Assembly (NCBI GenBank): GCA_016617855.1
Contig: JAECUM010003179.1
Span: 62,001-126,000, forward strand
Direction: 5' to 3'
Origin: Megalonaias nervosa
Taxonomy: Eukaryota > Mollusca > Bivalvia > Unionida > Unionidae
Length of the DNA stretch: 64,000 nt
The position numbers and the translations under genes were made by a program. Under the pieces are notes generated by a model. The model saw only the letters and a list, made by a program, of their open reading frames with translations. It ran no database searches and was not told the DNA's origin. This document shows, in pieces, positions 1 through 14,000 of this stretch (within the stretch, counting starts at the first letter, position 1; each line of letters begins with the position of its first letter).

Positions 1-342
1 ACCAGAAGAACATATGGGATGGTCTGTTGTGTGTCATTCATCGTTTGTCCTATCCATCTTTTAATTAGCACAACTTTATTGCTGCTACAAGACTACTGTT
101 ACTTATCTTGAAGAATTACCATACAACTTTAGTTAGTAGTAAGTGAAATTGGTGCTGCACAGACACCTAGTATGGCCAGTGTATTGGCCATCTTGTAAAC
201 CTGTTATTGCCGCTTTTCCTGAATGGAAAGTCATATCAAAATGGGTTTTTACTGAAGATTTCTTATGTCTTGTTTCTCCTGAATGAAATGAAGCAAATTT
301 AACAACGTATATGGGCACCATAGCTATCAACTTGACAAGATG

Positions 343-411
343 GGTATGTGAGAAAGATTGCCAGTAGCTTCCCATGGGTCAGTGGTTCTTCACAGTGTTT
401 TCCTGTGTTCT
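343..411 (+). repeat. Fragment of tRNA-headed SINE (middle part)
   Basis: The stretch with GTGAGAAAG, GCCAGTAGCTTC and GGGTCAGTGGTTCTT matches the middle of the full SINE copies at 55558 and 61094. Both the tRNA-like head and the CAA tail are missing. Confidence 0.65.
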
Positions 412-559
412 GGACATAGTCTTTACCCCTCCATCAAGAAACCTGCCAAAAGTCAAGTCCAGGAGTAAATTCTTGTGTATGACTAGTGTACTTCTCAAAG
501 GCGTAGTTGCATCCGTTAATCTCTGGCTCACAAACGTAAGGCATTCCTGTCCATGTGCA

Positions 560-1010
560 CAGATCCATCCTCAGATTGTATCTTTTATCTTCCAAACTCT
601 TCTTCTGTAGAATTTTCCAAATGAATTATAATAGTCTTGAATGTCCTGATGTATCACAGTGATATAACCAGAACATCTTTGAATGAGTTCTTAATAATCC
701 CAAATCAGTGTTTTAATCCAAAATGTCAATGAACACTTTGTAATTCCAAGGAATAATTTAAAGAAATAATTCTTCTAGAATTGTATCTGAACACAACTAC
801 AAATGAATCCAGAGACTGATCATAAAAAGTAATGAATAATTACTAAATTCACTTTATACACTAATATCACTTGATCTGTGACATAATAGATTTTCTATGG
901 AGAAACCCACAACTCATAAACAAGGTCAGGTCTTCAACTCAAAATCAAGTAAACATCTTGTTTACTTCTTAGAATCATGACAAAAGTCAGGTATGTATTA
1001 ATTCCACAAC
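560..1010. repeat. Dispersed repeat, copy 1
   Basis: Segments such as TGAACACTTTGTAATTCC and GGAATAATTTAAAGAAATAA recur in diverged form at about 36940-37250 (TGAACACATTGTAATTCCC, AATAATTTAAATAAATAA). No coding potential is evident. The family may also include the copies at 3480 and 50540. Its class is unknown. Confidence 0.5.
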
Positions 1011-1443
1011 CCTCAATCAACGACAATATTTAAGCACACAGTATAGATATACATAACACGCTTTTGTTGCTAACACAATCCAAAATACATACAGAACATC
1101 TTTTTATTTAGCTTAGGAGGGATGGATTTCTGAGATATTGATTATATTCCTAATGTATTATGATCAGGTAAGTATTGTTGAAGAAACATATTTTACTTAG
1201 AAAATTTGTTTCTTCTCAGAATAATATTGAAAATATTTATTTGCTGATATAGTCTGGGCAGGTAGAAACTTGCCTTATTCACACAAAATATGTAAGGGAA
1301 ACCCATAAGGAAAAGATGGAATACATAAAAATAAATCTCTGCTTTATGTAGTTGGGATTTATATAAATTGCATATTCTCTCCTATTGCTCTGATGGTATT
1401 AGTACTTTAGGCTTACCAATAATACCATTTTTTTTTTTTTCAG

Positions 1444-1696
1444 CATGTCCCATCCCATTGAATTTACCTGCACTACCTGACAATGTTGCCTGCCATATCC
1501 CAGATATTTGTACTGGATTTGACTGCTGTGTCTACTTCCGATTTCTGGGTCGCTCCTTCCGTATCATGGTGAAACTGGATGCATGCAATTATCTATTTAC
1601 ACTGCAGTTGGAAAACTGGAAAAAGGAAGTTCTTTTATTGGATTATCAGTTTGGCAGCCCAGGAAATGTTTCTCTGCATGATGTTTTCCAATTTAG
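1444..1696 (+). CDS. Module 1, block A exon (unsplit)
   Basis: The exon follows a run of T and CAG at 1428-1443 and ends before GTAAGC, phase 1 in and phase 2 out, encoding about 84 residues. It has all six block-A cysteines: AC at the start, CHIP, IC-TGFD, CC and LDAC. The usual IEK...WG is represented by LENWKK and DYQFG, so the WG tryptophan is missing. The A' part (VSLHDVFQF) is contiguous here and not on a separate micro-exon. No block C exon is visible upstream in the first 1,443 bases, so the preceding exon must lie outside the window. Confidence 0.9.
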
Positions 1697-4600
1697 GTAA
1701 GCTGTGATCCAAAGAAGCTATGTAGAATTTGGTATTGCCAGTGAAGCAGAAGTAAGATGGAGGTATTATTTTCAGATAGCTTTATTGTTCTCATAGGCAT
1801 CAACACTGGTTTGCATATTTATTAATTTCTATAAATTTGTTTCCGGGGTTGGGGGGGGGATTGATTTATCTTGAGAAGAAAAACTTGCTGTTTAATGAAG
1901 TAGGTGACATTTACCCACTTTAATTGTTTTAGTGTCAAATTTAGGTTTCTTGTCTGTTCAGATCAAAGGGTCACTGGTTCACTAGGTTGGCTGCTTCAGT
2001 CTGTCTTTGGGAAATGCACTTAGCTCCCCTTTCCTTGGCATGATATAATCCATTAAATGTGCTGAAAGGCCAACTGACGAATTGGTTCGGAGTTTTTGTG
2101 AATTTAATAAAAAGGGATGCTCACATGTATTCTGGATTATGTTGATAATGGTTTGACCATTCTGTTTCATTTCATCTGCTTCAGCTACAAAATATCAGAC
2201 TTGCCAAGCCAGAAAAAGTTTGTGGTCAGTTTGGAGGTCATCATCAAGGTGTGTGATGACACAGATAAGTGTGGTCTCAGTTTGAAGCTTCTGGAAGATG
2301 TCAAAGTTCCCAAACCTTTCTGTGACTGGTCAGCCAGTAATTTCCTACGGAGTAAGTAGCACATGTACACAAAACTACATATATGTCTTGTTCTTAGTCA
2401 ACAGAAAAATGAGCTTGATTGAATATACTGTACCACGTGAGTTCTGTCATGACTTTTGTATTTATTGATTTACACATCCCCTTCTTTACATTGCCATAAT
2501 ATTTTTTGCCTTACTTTCTGAATGGAATTCAAAACAAAATGGGATTATTAACATCTCATGTTTGTATGTCAGATAATACTGACATGTGAATGTCAGTGAA
2601 AACACACAAATAGTTCCAAGCTTGGTTTGTGATATGGAAAGAAGGATTGAACATCTGTATCAGACCCTGATTTACAAATTCAAAGTATTTTGAAATATAT
2701 TATGCATGGTTTTTAGAAAAAATAGTGTGCTTTTCTCTAGTCAGTTGGAGATAGGGGTATGAGCTATTCAGTGTCCTAGATAAAACTATAAAAGCTGTTG
2801 TTGGCCCATATATTTTTTCATGAAGACTTCCCTTCACAATATAGATTTCTGTACAAAAATAATAATGCTTTAGAATTATGTGCATACTTCATAATTTTTT
2901 TAAATTATTTCAAAGTGCACAAACCTGGATAAACGTTATAAAGTATGGGAGATTCCCACTTTTGATCTTATTTCTTTACATAGTGGAAGTCCTTGCATTT
3001 TGGGAAAATTGAAACATCCAATGCAGTCTGAGGACATGGATATATTTATCTAAAATTTCACATGTGTAGGGGAAAATATTTGTTGAAAACTGCCAAAATG
3101 AACTAAAACATGTAAAATATCTTGTCAACTTTAGTATATTTTCTGAATTAAAAAATATTTAATACCACCAGCAAAAGATGTGATTCATTGGAATGTTCAG
3201 TTTCGTTATAGCATTGGTGGTGGTGGGGTCAGTATAGGGTCTTATTTTTGTTACTTCTTTTAAAACATTCAAGTGTATGGTGGACTCCATCTTGAACATG
3301 CCTCTGACCAACAACCACCCACTTTATATGGCCATAATCCCATGTCCCATGGCACGGATGAGTTTGTGTTCAGAAGTACCCCTCAAGGGACATCACCCCT
3401 CTAACATGGCCAGTGGCTGGCATATTAGTACGAAACTGTCAAATTCAACCCTCACGAATGGCGATATAATGTGTTACGTATCAGCTCGTTTAAAGTAACA
3501 TAAAGAAAAGAGTGACGACAACAAGCTTTGTAAATTTTAACAAAAATAATTTATTTCCCTAGAAAACACGGTGAAAAGGTAAAAATATGAAACAAGACTT
3601 ACGATTTACGAAGAAGATCCCAAAATTTGTCCTAAAATTGTGAAAAACACATAAGTCCTGTGAATAAACAGTTCTAATTAAAGTAATCTGAATCTCAATT
3701 CCGTTCCAAGATGGCGGATGATGACGTTAGACGAAGGTTTTACACAAGTGTCCAGAATTTTCACTGTGAATCACAATTTGTACTGTTCTGTTCCAGTTTA
3801 GAATTAATTTCACCAAATGTCTTTGTTCAAAGCCAGTTGTGTAGTCTCCAGGGAAAATAATTATTATTTAAAAGGTAGATGAAGTGCAGCCATCATCAAT
3901 AACAAAACACATGTTGTTCTACAGTCATTCTACAGACATACGAATGAACAACTCTTTCCAGCACAAAAGAATACCTTCTTCTTAAGGTATTAGAAACTCT
4001 ATATGATGTTAAAATGTGACTACCTCTACGGTGTTAAAATATGACTCTAGACTATTTCGCAGGTACCTGAGTATTTAAGACGAACTAACACATCATTTCA
4101 TGTACATGCACGAAGAAATCATGGCGATTTTGAAATCTCGCCAATGTAGTATAGAATGTCAACAAGTATTATTAGAAATGACCATGGTCACAGCCAATCA
4201 TTTACATAGCTATTTCTGACTGTTTACTTGCAACGACAAAACTGTCATGCAAAAATCGTGCTTACGTGAGTCACATTTACGTTCTAAATAAACACGATGT
4301 TTCTATCAAAATATCAGACCCTGCAAACATAATCATCATCACAATAATAATTATATTTAATGATATAAAATGAAATAAAAATGAAACCGAAAGAATTAGA
4401 AAGAATTCAAATTTTAACACACATGTAATTTAACTACAGGGTCGTAACAAATGGTTTTTTACAGATAGAAATCTGACTAATATTTCTTGATTTCTCAACT
4501 CAACATGTTGACATTTGTTCCAACATGCCGACAAGTTAAATTTAATCTTTATAAAGAGGTAAGTAATTAAATTATCCTTACAGCTGTGTGTTCCTTACAT

Positions 4601-7600
4601 GTTAGGTTTGTCACTTTGATAATTACTGGATATTATTACTACTGAAAATTATCAAGATGACAAAAATTAACTGCTGAGTAGCACAGTATTGTTCAGCCCA
4701 AGTCAGTATGATAACCAGTCACCAGGTGTTAAAATGGTAGGTAATAGCCTTTGTGGCTTTCCTATCATCACAGTACCTGTACATAATTAGGGGACCAGAC
4801 TGAAAACAAAAGTCAATCACATGACAAGCTCACTTCCATTGTAAATATTGAGGATCTTTTGTGATAATTGCAAATTGCCAGAGAAGGAATAAGTTTGTTG
4901 CAAAAAGTGCAAAATGTTGTCTAACATTCTCAGTTTAGAATGAAAAGTATGAGCAATTCAGCAAAAGGAAAAGAGGTAGAGTCCTTCGGTTACTCCTGAA
5001 AAATTTGATGACAGAATGATTCAAATAAATATCAATATATACTCAACTGCAGTCTGCAGTGAGGGGGGAAAATGGAATAGACAGACATACAGGGGTAGTT
5101 AAAGACAGATGCTTGTGCCCAGATTTTACTGACAAGGTAGTGTTGCACTTCGATTATTGATTATTCATAATTTAAAAACAAATAACCAATATTAGTTTTA
5201 TCACTCAAAGTTCAAAACCTGATAATACGCCTGTTATTTATGCCTTTCATACTTTATATGTAGTTATTACTCGCATCTGTGTGATCCCCCTCTAGAAAGG
5301 CCACCCTTCTGGAAAACCACCCCACTTATAAGACCACTTCCTGCTGCAGAAGGGGTGGCCTTATAAGCGGGGGATCACTGTATTGTTTGTGTGTTAATGT
5401 AGTTTTTTTAAATTGGTAATGTAATTTTTTGTTGTAGATTTTGGTGACTGGATGTGTGTCATTGTCTAACGTTGATTAAACTACATACCAATCATTTTTT
5501 TAACCAGATTGCTAGTGTTTGGAAGCATTCATGTCTTTGTACAGACAAAACGAAAGAAAGTCAGAAAGTTTCTTTAACTTTATAATACAGATTAAAGTGC
5601 AGCTTATTCAGTAATTGGTGCTTATATACCTTTTATGTACCTGTTTCTTGTTGCAGACTTTTCCTATTCGAATTTTGTATCCAGTGTTGGTGGTCAGTTG
5701 ACAGACCTGGCCATATCAGAACTGTTAGAGAGGTTGGGGCTAAAGCCATTCCTTCTGCCAATGGATCACCAATGTCAAATTTCATCTGGGCCTTACAGCA
5801 ACCCAGCAAATGGCTGGAAAAATGGTAAGGTTCTTCTTGCTGACTTGAACAGTTTTACTTTGTAAAGGTTTTCTGTGTGTGAAAAGTTGTAGCCTATTTT
5901 TTTTTCACTTGACATTGCAAACGTATATACTGCTGCATTAAAACATGTGCTAATTCAAACAGCCTCAGGAATGGCTACATTGAGTTTCTTTTATACAGGG
6001 TTAATTACTTTCACATTGTTCCCTCCTATGTGTACATAAACAGTATGCCCTTTAGTTCACCCTCAGAAGGGTCAAGGTGCTTGTAGTGTAAATTTTGGGT
6101 ACCAGGTTCAGTAGCTAGAACTTGCTCTAACCCCACAAGTGTGAGCACCCTTGATTGGCTACTGTCATCTACATCGTTGTTTGTTAATATCTTATTGCCT
6201 AGAAATAACTATTAAAAGAGGACCCATTTGTTGGAGCATGTTCATCACCACAGGGAAAAGCCATTAGACAATATGTTTGGTGGTTTTAACAGTACCTTGG
6301 ACATTTTAGGTCAGTTAAATGCCTACTATCAGTGTTAACTCTTTACCTTCTGCTAATGTATATATGCGACGCTAAAAATAGCCTTGTAGCCCCAGAGACA
6401 CATATACAACCTACTAATAATACTCTCTCTGTCTCGGCTGGCTCATACATGCTATTCCGACCAAGGGTTGGGAAACCCCAGAGATGCATATACACGTTGC
6501 GTTGGATGAAATCGCAAACATCAGGTCTTTTTAACAACATTTAGCCAATAATAATAGTCCTTACATAAAATTATGAAAATGTTCTGTTAGTAGTTTTACA
6601 GCATATAAGCCAGAATTTCCTTTGAAAACAAGGTCAATTGTCAAAGTGAAACAAAATGGCAACATTCATGTATTCCGATGACGATTCCAATGAAAGTTTT
6701 GAAGGATTTGAAATTGATGACATTGCAAATGACATTACCTTTGATGATCCGATTAAAGACAAAGGATCGGTCATTAGTATAAGTGCTGTTTCAACACCTG
6801 ACATTTCAGTTTTATCTGAATTTGAGGATGAAACGTGCGACAATCTTTTCTGGTTGGAACACATGGGATCATTACATGTGGACGACTTTACAGTAGATTC
6901 AGGGCCAACATTTATTTTAGATGAAATGCAAGGGAGATAGATTTCTTTTTACAGTTTTTTCCCTGAAGAAATATTCCAGTTGTGCAAAATAGTGGTGAGA
7001 AAAGTAGTTTAATATACATTATAAATACAACAGCTATCTTGAGGTATATTTTTTATTATGTATATGTGAATATAAACATTGATTCCTGAGGATTATATGT
7101 ACTTGTTGGTGGAAATGAGTGGCATAAAACTTTGGTAAGTGTTTAAAATTTTATTTTTCATTAAATTAATACATAGTTTGCATGGAACTAGATTGAAATA
7201 GAAAATGTAGACAGCATGTGCACTAACTCAAGAAGCTCTCACTCAGGCAGTCGTTATGATGCTCTGGGGTTCAGCCTACAAACAGCAGCTAGAAGACAGG
7301 CTGCTTATCATGCTTTATAGGCAGGGTAGTAAGTACTTGCAGAAGGTAAAGAGTTAAAGGTGGACAGAATGATATGAAATCATTAACGCATTTTACATTG
7401 AATACAAGAGAGCACAGTGCATTTATGATGATTACAATTAAACCAAACTAAAAGATAGAACTAAAACACAAATTCTGCTTGAAATTTTTTTTATTTAATT
7501 CATATTTATGTATTAAAGTAATGCCTCCAGCATGCGTAAGTGACATTTTCATTGACCAAAATTTCGTGGAATATCATTATTGATGGTGTACTAAGAAGGT

Positions 7601-7982
7601 TGTTTGTAAAGGATATGTACAACAACAAAATATATGACTAATTAAAAGTTGATAATTTCATAATGTTAATTAAAACTTCCAGGTCCTATCTACCGTTATT
7701 GATGATAAAACGAGCGATACATCAGTGTTTCATTTACCAGTTTTGATCGTGATTTTCTTCAAGTTCAAGAAATATTATATATTTGTTAGGTATTTTCTGG
7801 TTTAAAAAAATGGGGTCCACACCTGACCCTGCATTATAAGCGGGTTTGCGAGTTATCAGGACATGAGTTATTGAGGAAGTGATGTACTTAGATTACGGCA
7901 TGACTGGTAATTTTTTTGCTGGATTTATTTTTTTTTAAATTTATATGATAGGGTTTTATATCATTTAGAAGTGATATATATA

Positions 7983-8013
<31 letters not shown>

Positions 8014-11000
8014 ATATATATATATATATCACATCTAAATTAAGAAGATATTTTTAAAGCTGTTTTATAGCTTCAGGCAAACATTAATTTTTTTATTTGT
8101 ATATTATAGACTGTCACTCAAGCCTGGACTTGCCTAGCCTTACAGGACGTATTGCTAACTACATACCATTGAATTGTTCTGGAATTGAAACCTGCATTGA
8201 AGTCAGTCAGCTGCGCAGATCGATCCATCTCTACTTCTACTTCAGTTACTGTGACTTCATACTTCATGTAGGAATTGAGAAATATGGCTTCACTTTGAAA
8301 CTATTGGATTACACATGGGGTAGGTAGTACTGTCTGCCATTTGTTACTTATTCACTATCTCAGTCTGTTTAATAAAGGATCACATATAGAGGGGAATCGG
8401 CTTTAAATGACATCTCTGTATGCAGGAAAATCTAGTGGAACTGGCTTTAAATGAAATCTTTATATACAGAAAAGTCGATGAAAATTCCTGTATAATTTAT
8501 TCTTTATTAAATAACACCCATCTTAACTGGATAGTGAACATTTTTTTCCCACCCAGATGTTCATCAGCACTACAAATTGAGGATTTTGTGCCTAATAACA
8601 AAACAATAATTGTATGCATTTTTGAAATGTTTACTGGGCATGTGTGTACTGTTTTGGTTCAGTTTTATTGAGTGAATTCATTAGCAATCTTTTGCATCTT
8701 TTAATTTTGATTTGGAGATCATTTAATACATATTTCAAAGAACATGAGTGTCTTGCATGGATCACCAGGGCAAATCCTTATAATTTTTATTACATGTTCT
8801 TCCCCTGCTCCCCTTCCTAAGCCTAAATATGCAAACACCCTTCCCATTCCGAATGTGATCCTAGTGTTTTAAGCCTAAATTTATAACATACATTACGTGC
8901 CCTCATGGTATAAATGTGTGTATAAAGTTTTAGTCCAAAAAATGTCACAGTTACTGTAAATTGTCAAATAGGCCATTGATGTACCAAGTTTTTTGAACTT
9001 CCTTCCAGATGTGAATTAACTTCCTGAGATAACGTTATGTACAGAGGCAGAGACAGACAGACAAAGGGTATCACAAGGGATAAAATTGACTTGTCTTTGT
9101 ATTGTAGAACTGAATTTGTCCTGACCTGTTTTATTTATCAGTATATTTGAACAACATGTATGACCATTGAAAGGTTGGAGTGGCATATTCCTAAGATATC
9201 CTTATTAGAATATTTGGTGTGTTCCCAAGTGAGCTTAGTTGCCATTTTGTTGTATAAGGATAAATGCAGGAAGCTTAGTTGCCATTCTGTTGTAAAAGAA
9301 TAAGTACAGGAAGCTTGCATGTCATTCTATTGTAAATCCCTAAATACAAGAAACATGGATGCCATTCTTTTTGTAAATGTATAAATACAGATAGCTTGGA
9401 TGCCATTGTATTGTAAAAGCATAAATACAGGAAACTTGGATGCCATTCTGTAAGGCATAAATATTAAAGTCTTGGTGTATTCCTAGATAACAATCTTACT
9501 TGGTCTATTCACATTCAACATATTTCAAAAAAGGTTAATTCTTATCTTTTGCAACTGAGGAAAATCAAAACATTTGTTCCATTTCATTATCAGGTCATCT
9601 TTTCTAAAAGTTGTATTCAGCCATATCTGGACTATTGTAATATAATTTGAGGTAATACCTCTAATTCAAACATAACAAAACTTTTAAAACTCCAAAAGAG
9701 GGCATGCCAGTTAATTCTAGTATAGACAATTTCCAGGATGCAATGAATAATATAAAAATGTTAACAATACATGAAAAATTAATTCTTAGAAAGGCCAAAT
9801 TTATGTACAGAGTGTCCAGAAAAGCCATTCCTCTCTGTGTAAGCAATATCTTTCACCAAAGAGATGCTGATGGTACTCCAAATTTAGGTCTGTTAGAAGT
9901 AAAAATTACATAATGCTAAGGCCAAAGAAGGAATTGTTTAGAAAGGGTTTTCATTATACTGGTCCATTGGTATTGAACAACATTCCCTGTGACACTAGGC
10001 ATGCTCTGAGCATTTCTTCTTTTCATAATCAATGTCTCAATTGGATAAAAAAAATCTCAATACAATTGAACAGTTCTAGTAATATAAATACCTCCTGCTT
10101 TTCCGTCCTTGTGCATCTTTTTCCACAGTTGACTTTTTCAATACAGGATGATAGTTTAGATGTCTTTGCATAAGTTTGAGGCTTGAAACTTTGATTTTTA
10201 GAACCACTTAATTCATTTTTGTTGAGCCAGATTTATCACATCATGTTACCGTATATATTGTACATAACAGCAAGAAGGCCTCAAGGTAGATTAGTTCTGT
10301 AACTAATTGAGTTACGTTCTCTACATAAAGTCTTTATTATTATTATTAATCAGTTAATACAGGAAACTTAGGTCCCATTCTGTAATGTATAAATATAGAA
10401 ACTTTGGATGCCATTCTATTGTGGAAGCATAAATACATTAAACTTAGATGCCGTTCTGTAATGCATAAACATAGAAAGCTTGGATGCCATTCTGTTGTCA
10501 GTGCCTAAATATAGAAAGTTAGGATGCCATTCTGTAATGCATATAGAAAGGTTTGATGCCATTCTGTTATAAATGCCTAAATATAGAAATTTTCTATTCC
10601 ATCCTGTGATGCATATAGAAAGTTTGGATGCCATTCTATTGTAGAAGCATAAATATATGAAGCTTCTTTGAATTACCAATAAAGGACACCTGTCTCAGAA
10701 GCTAAGTTGTCCCTTTGCTTTAGAGAGTTTTATTGTGTGTCAAATCATTTCAGTGTGTCTCTTGTTTATTTTTTGAACATATATTGTACTGTAACCAAGC
10801 TGAATAAAGGTTGCTATATGAGTAATTTCTTTAATGGTGTAAATAATTGCAGATAAATCTTTTGATCCATGATCATTAATATGTAGTCAGTTGATAAGAT
10901 CAATATGTTCTTCAAAACGTACCTAATTATCACTAGGAATTTTTTACAGAGGATGAATGTCTTGTATACTTCCTAACTTATTTTTGTGCAGTTTTCAAAA

Positions 11001-14000
11001 ATTTTATTGTTAATCAATTTCAGGTACAGGACAAGAATTCAGTCTGAACTCTGTAATAAGAGTAAGGTATGTAAAAAAATCCAAATCAATAAACCCAAAT
11101 AAAAATAATAACAATCTCAAATTTCAGTCCTGAGGGCAGAGTATTGTCCATTAGTGAGATATCTCTAGATGAAATTGTGCAACTCCAGTGGCCTAAGTGG
11201 TTAGAGCATCTGCCTCAGATGTGGGAGGTCATGGGTTCGAATCCCAGCTGAGTCATACCAAAAAGTTATAAAAATGGTTCTAACAGCTGCCTCACTTGGC
11301 GCTCAGCATAAAGAGGTTAGTGTTAAGACTGGTCGGCCTGGTGTCGGGATAATATGACTGGGTGGGATCGGACATCATGCTACATGTCTGCGACATGATG
11401 CCCCAGTGCTAGACATCACTATGAACTGCCACTCTGCAGACATCGTAGCGATATGACTGAAAAAATTGTTAAAGCTACATTAAAAATCCAAATCACACTC
11501 AAATAGGTTGAAATGTTAAGCAGTTTTCTTCGTTTTTCAGTTAAGTATATTGATTGTATTAAATTATCTGAAAATTGCTTGGTATTTAACAAAAATATAA
11601 ATATCAGAGTAATGGTAGCTCAAATTTCGTCAGCATCAAAAATCCAGATCATGACTAAACACTTCGTGTCTTGTAATGATCCAGATGTACTGATGCTGAC
11701 AACCCGACAAGATCTAGCGAGCAAGATTTCATTACCTTGACAACAATGCATGCAACGAGATGATTTGGCATCTGAATTGCTCATTAAAAGTGAAGGTTAA
11801 AATATTTTTGTCCAAACATTTTTTGTATGAATTCTCTGCTAAGATAAATAAAAAGAAAACTTGTACAATTAACGTTACATGTTTTTAGATATATATGGGT
11901 ATTTGCCTGTGATAAGAGAAATGGAACATGATTATCATTTGAATTGCAGTTACAGCATGGAACTGTTGTCTTCCCAAAACAAGCTTCAGGTGGACCTGGA
12001 AATCAAGATTTGCTTTGACAAGGATTACTGTCCACTTGTGTTTACATTGCTCTCTAAGACCAAGTTCCCACTATCAGTATGTGACCTAGCCATGCCATTC
12101 CTTAATCCAGGTACGTTATCAATTTATCATAAGAATCATCATCATTATCATCATCACCATCACCATCACCACCACAACCACCACCCCACCATCATGATTG
12201 CAATTATCATTGCCTTTTTTCCTCAGACTTTAACCTGAAGAATTGGTTGGCAGAGCAGGGAGCCAGTGTGATGGATGGACTAAAAAATTCAGCTGTTGAC
12301 TATCTTCTGGAGAAATTAGGAATTGCTGCGTACTTCAAGGATACTCCTTGTAACCGACAAAAATATCCCTACCTGACATCCGATTCCTCTGGATGGCACA
12401 AAGGTATGTGAAGTTCAAGTCAGGATGCATTCTCTAGCACTGTTGATCTGACCTTCTCATGTACAGTGAAACCTGTCTTAGCAGATACTACTTAGAAAGA
12501 CTACTGTACCATTTAACTCTTTAACTTTGAGAACTGTAGTAGTGGCTCAGTGCTCTGCCTAGGTGCTGGGATCACTACAGCAGTTGATTTGTGGGGTGAT
12601 TACCAGAGCCAGATGCTACTGCGGCCAAATAACTTTTAGTTGATGATTTCAGGATATCGGCCAATTGCTTTTTGTTATTTTCCTTATAATTATATGCTAA
12701 AGTTCTACATATATTAAAGCTAAAACTACTTTTTGTTTATGTGATTCTTTTGTCCCACTGACTTCCACACGATTGATGAAAAAACTCCATGAATTGAACA
12801 TAGAACACACTATTTGTAACACTATAATTTGTCATTATTTTATACAGTTATGTACACATAATTATTTACAAATGTTTAATTAGTCATGATGGTCTACTTT
12901 ACTAGTTTGTAAGTTGCTGTTTGTGATATTTGTTGTTGTTGTTGTTGTTGTTGTAGGGTTTAACACCATTTTTCAGCACAAGATAGGCTATACATGGTGG
13001 CCAGTATAAATGGTGGAGGAAGAACCCGGGGAAAATACCGGAAAGAACTATTGACCCACGAGAAGCTACTGGCAAGCTTTCTCACATACCCACAGTGGCT
13101 GAATCCAAGACTCGAACTCATGCGGATACAGGTGAGATGGCAGCGATCCTTAACAGTGAGTGCTTTAGACCACTCAGCCACTCGGGGCCCCTTGTGATAT
13201 TTGTAAAGGTAGTTTTGTACATGTGAGCTGGTGTTATTATTGCGAGAAATGATGAACTACAACCCTCACTGCTGGTCATGGGGTTTATTAATGGATCGGA
13301 ATGGTACAGAATAAACCTAAAACAATACAGAGGTAATACTTAATCTACAACACTAGGAGTAACTACCAACAAGACAAATACAACCGTCACGCATAATCTT
13401 TGCACAATAAGATATAAATGTCTTGCCGGGCTCGAAGCATAGAATCGTTATAATTGTTTCAAATTATGGCTATCACCTGCTTTCACTTGCATGAAAAACA
13501 AGTGCTCCTCAAGTGTAAGAGTGGGATGAGTCAAGATATCTGTCCAAAGTTGAGAGGAAGAATATGAAAAGCTTTGGTTAGCTTGGGTGTGGGGAATCGA
13601 TGTTAGTGCCCCATCATGCACTGTGATCAGTCACTCAGTTACTCATAACAAACACACACACATTGGTTAGTACTCAAAGGACAGCAAAAATAAATATTGG
13701 AATGGACAATAGGTGAGCTAAATATAACTCACTAAAGTGTAATGTGGTGAAGGTTTGAATCCACCAGCAACAAATTGGTAGATATCATTGGACCTGGGTC
13801 ACAGACACAAAGACAAACATCACAATGTTTGTACTTTATGAACACCTCATGTGGCCTCTGTTCTTTTAAAAATTGTTGGGCTTCTCATTTTTTGCTCCAT
13901 GTTTGTTAATTTCAGTCACAAGTCTTTCATTTAATACCAATGGAAAATATTTAGATAAGAAATCTATCGTTTTTTTTCCCTCTCATCCAAAATTAAAGTA

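Noticed and set aside
11187..11260. Genuine tRNA gene
   Set aside because: A and B boxes are present but the sequence continues into a SINE body and the acceptor stem does not pair.
12120..12238. Histidine-rich extension of exon B2
   Set aside because: It is read-through of the donor into a CAT/CAC microsatellite; the G|GTACGT donor at 12111 keeps the module phase.
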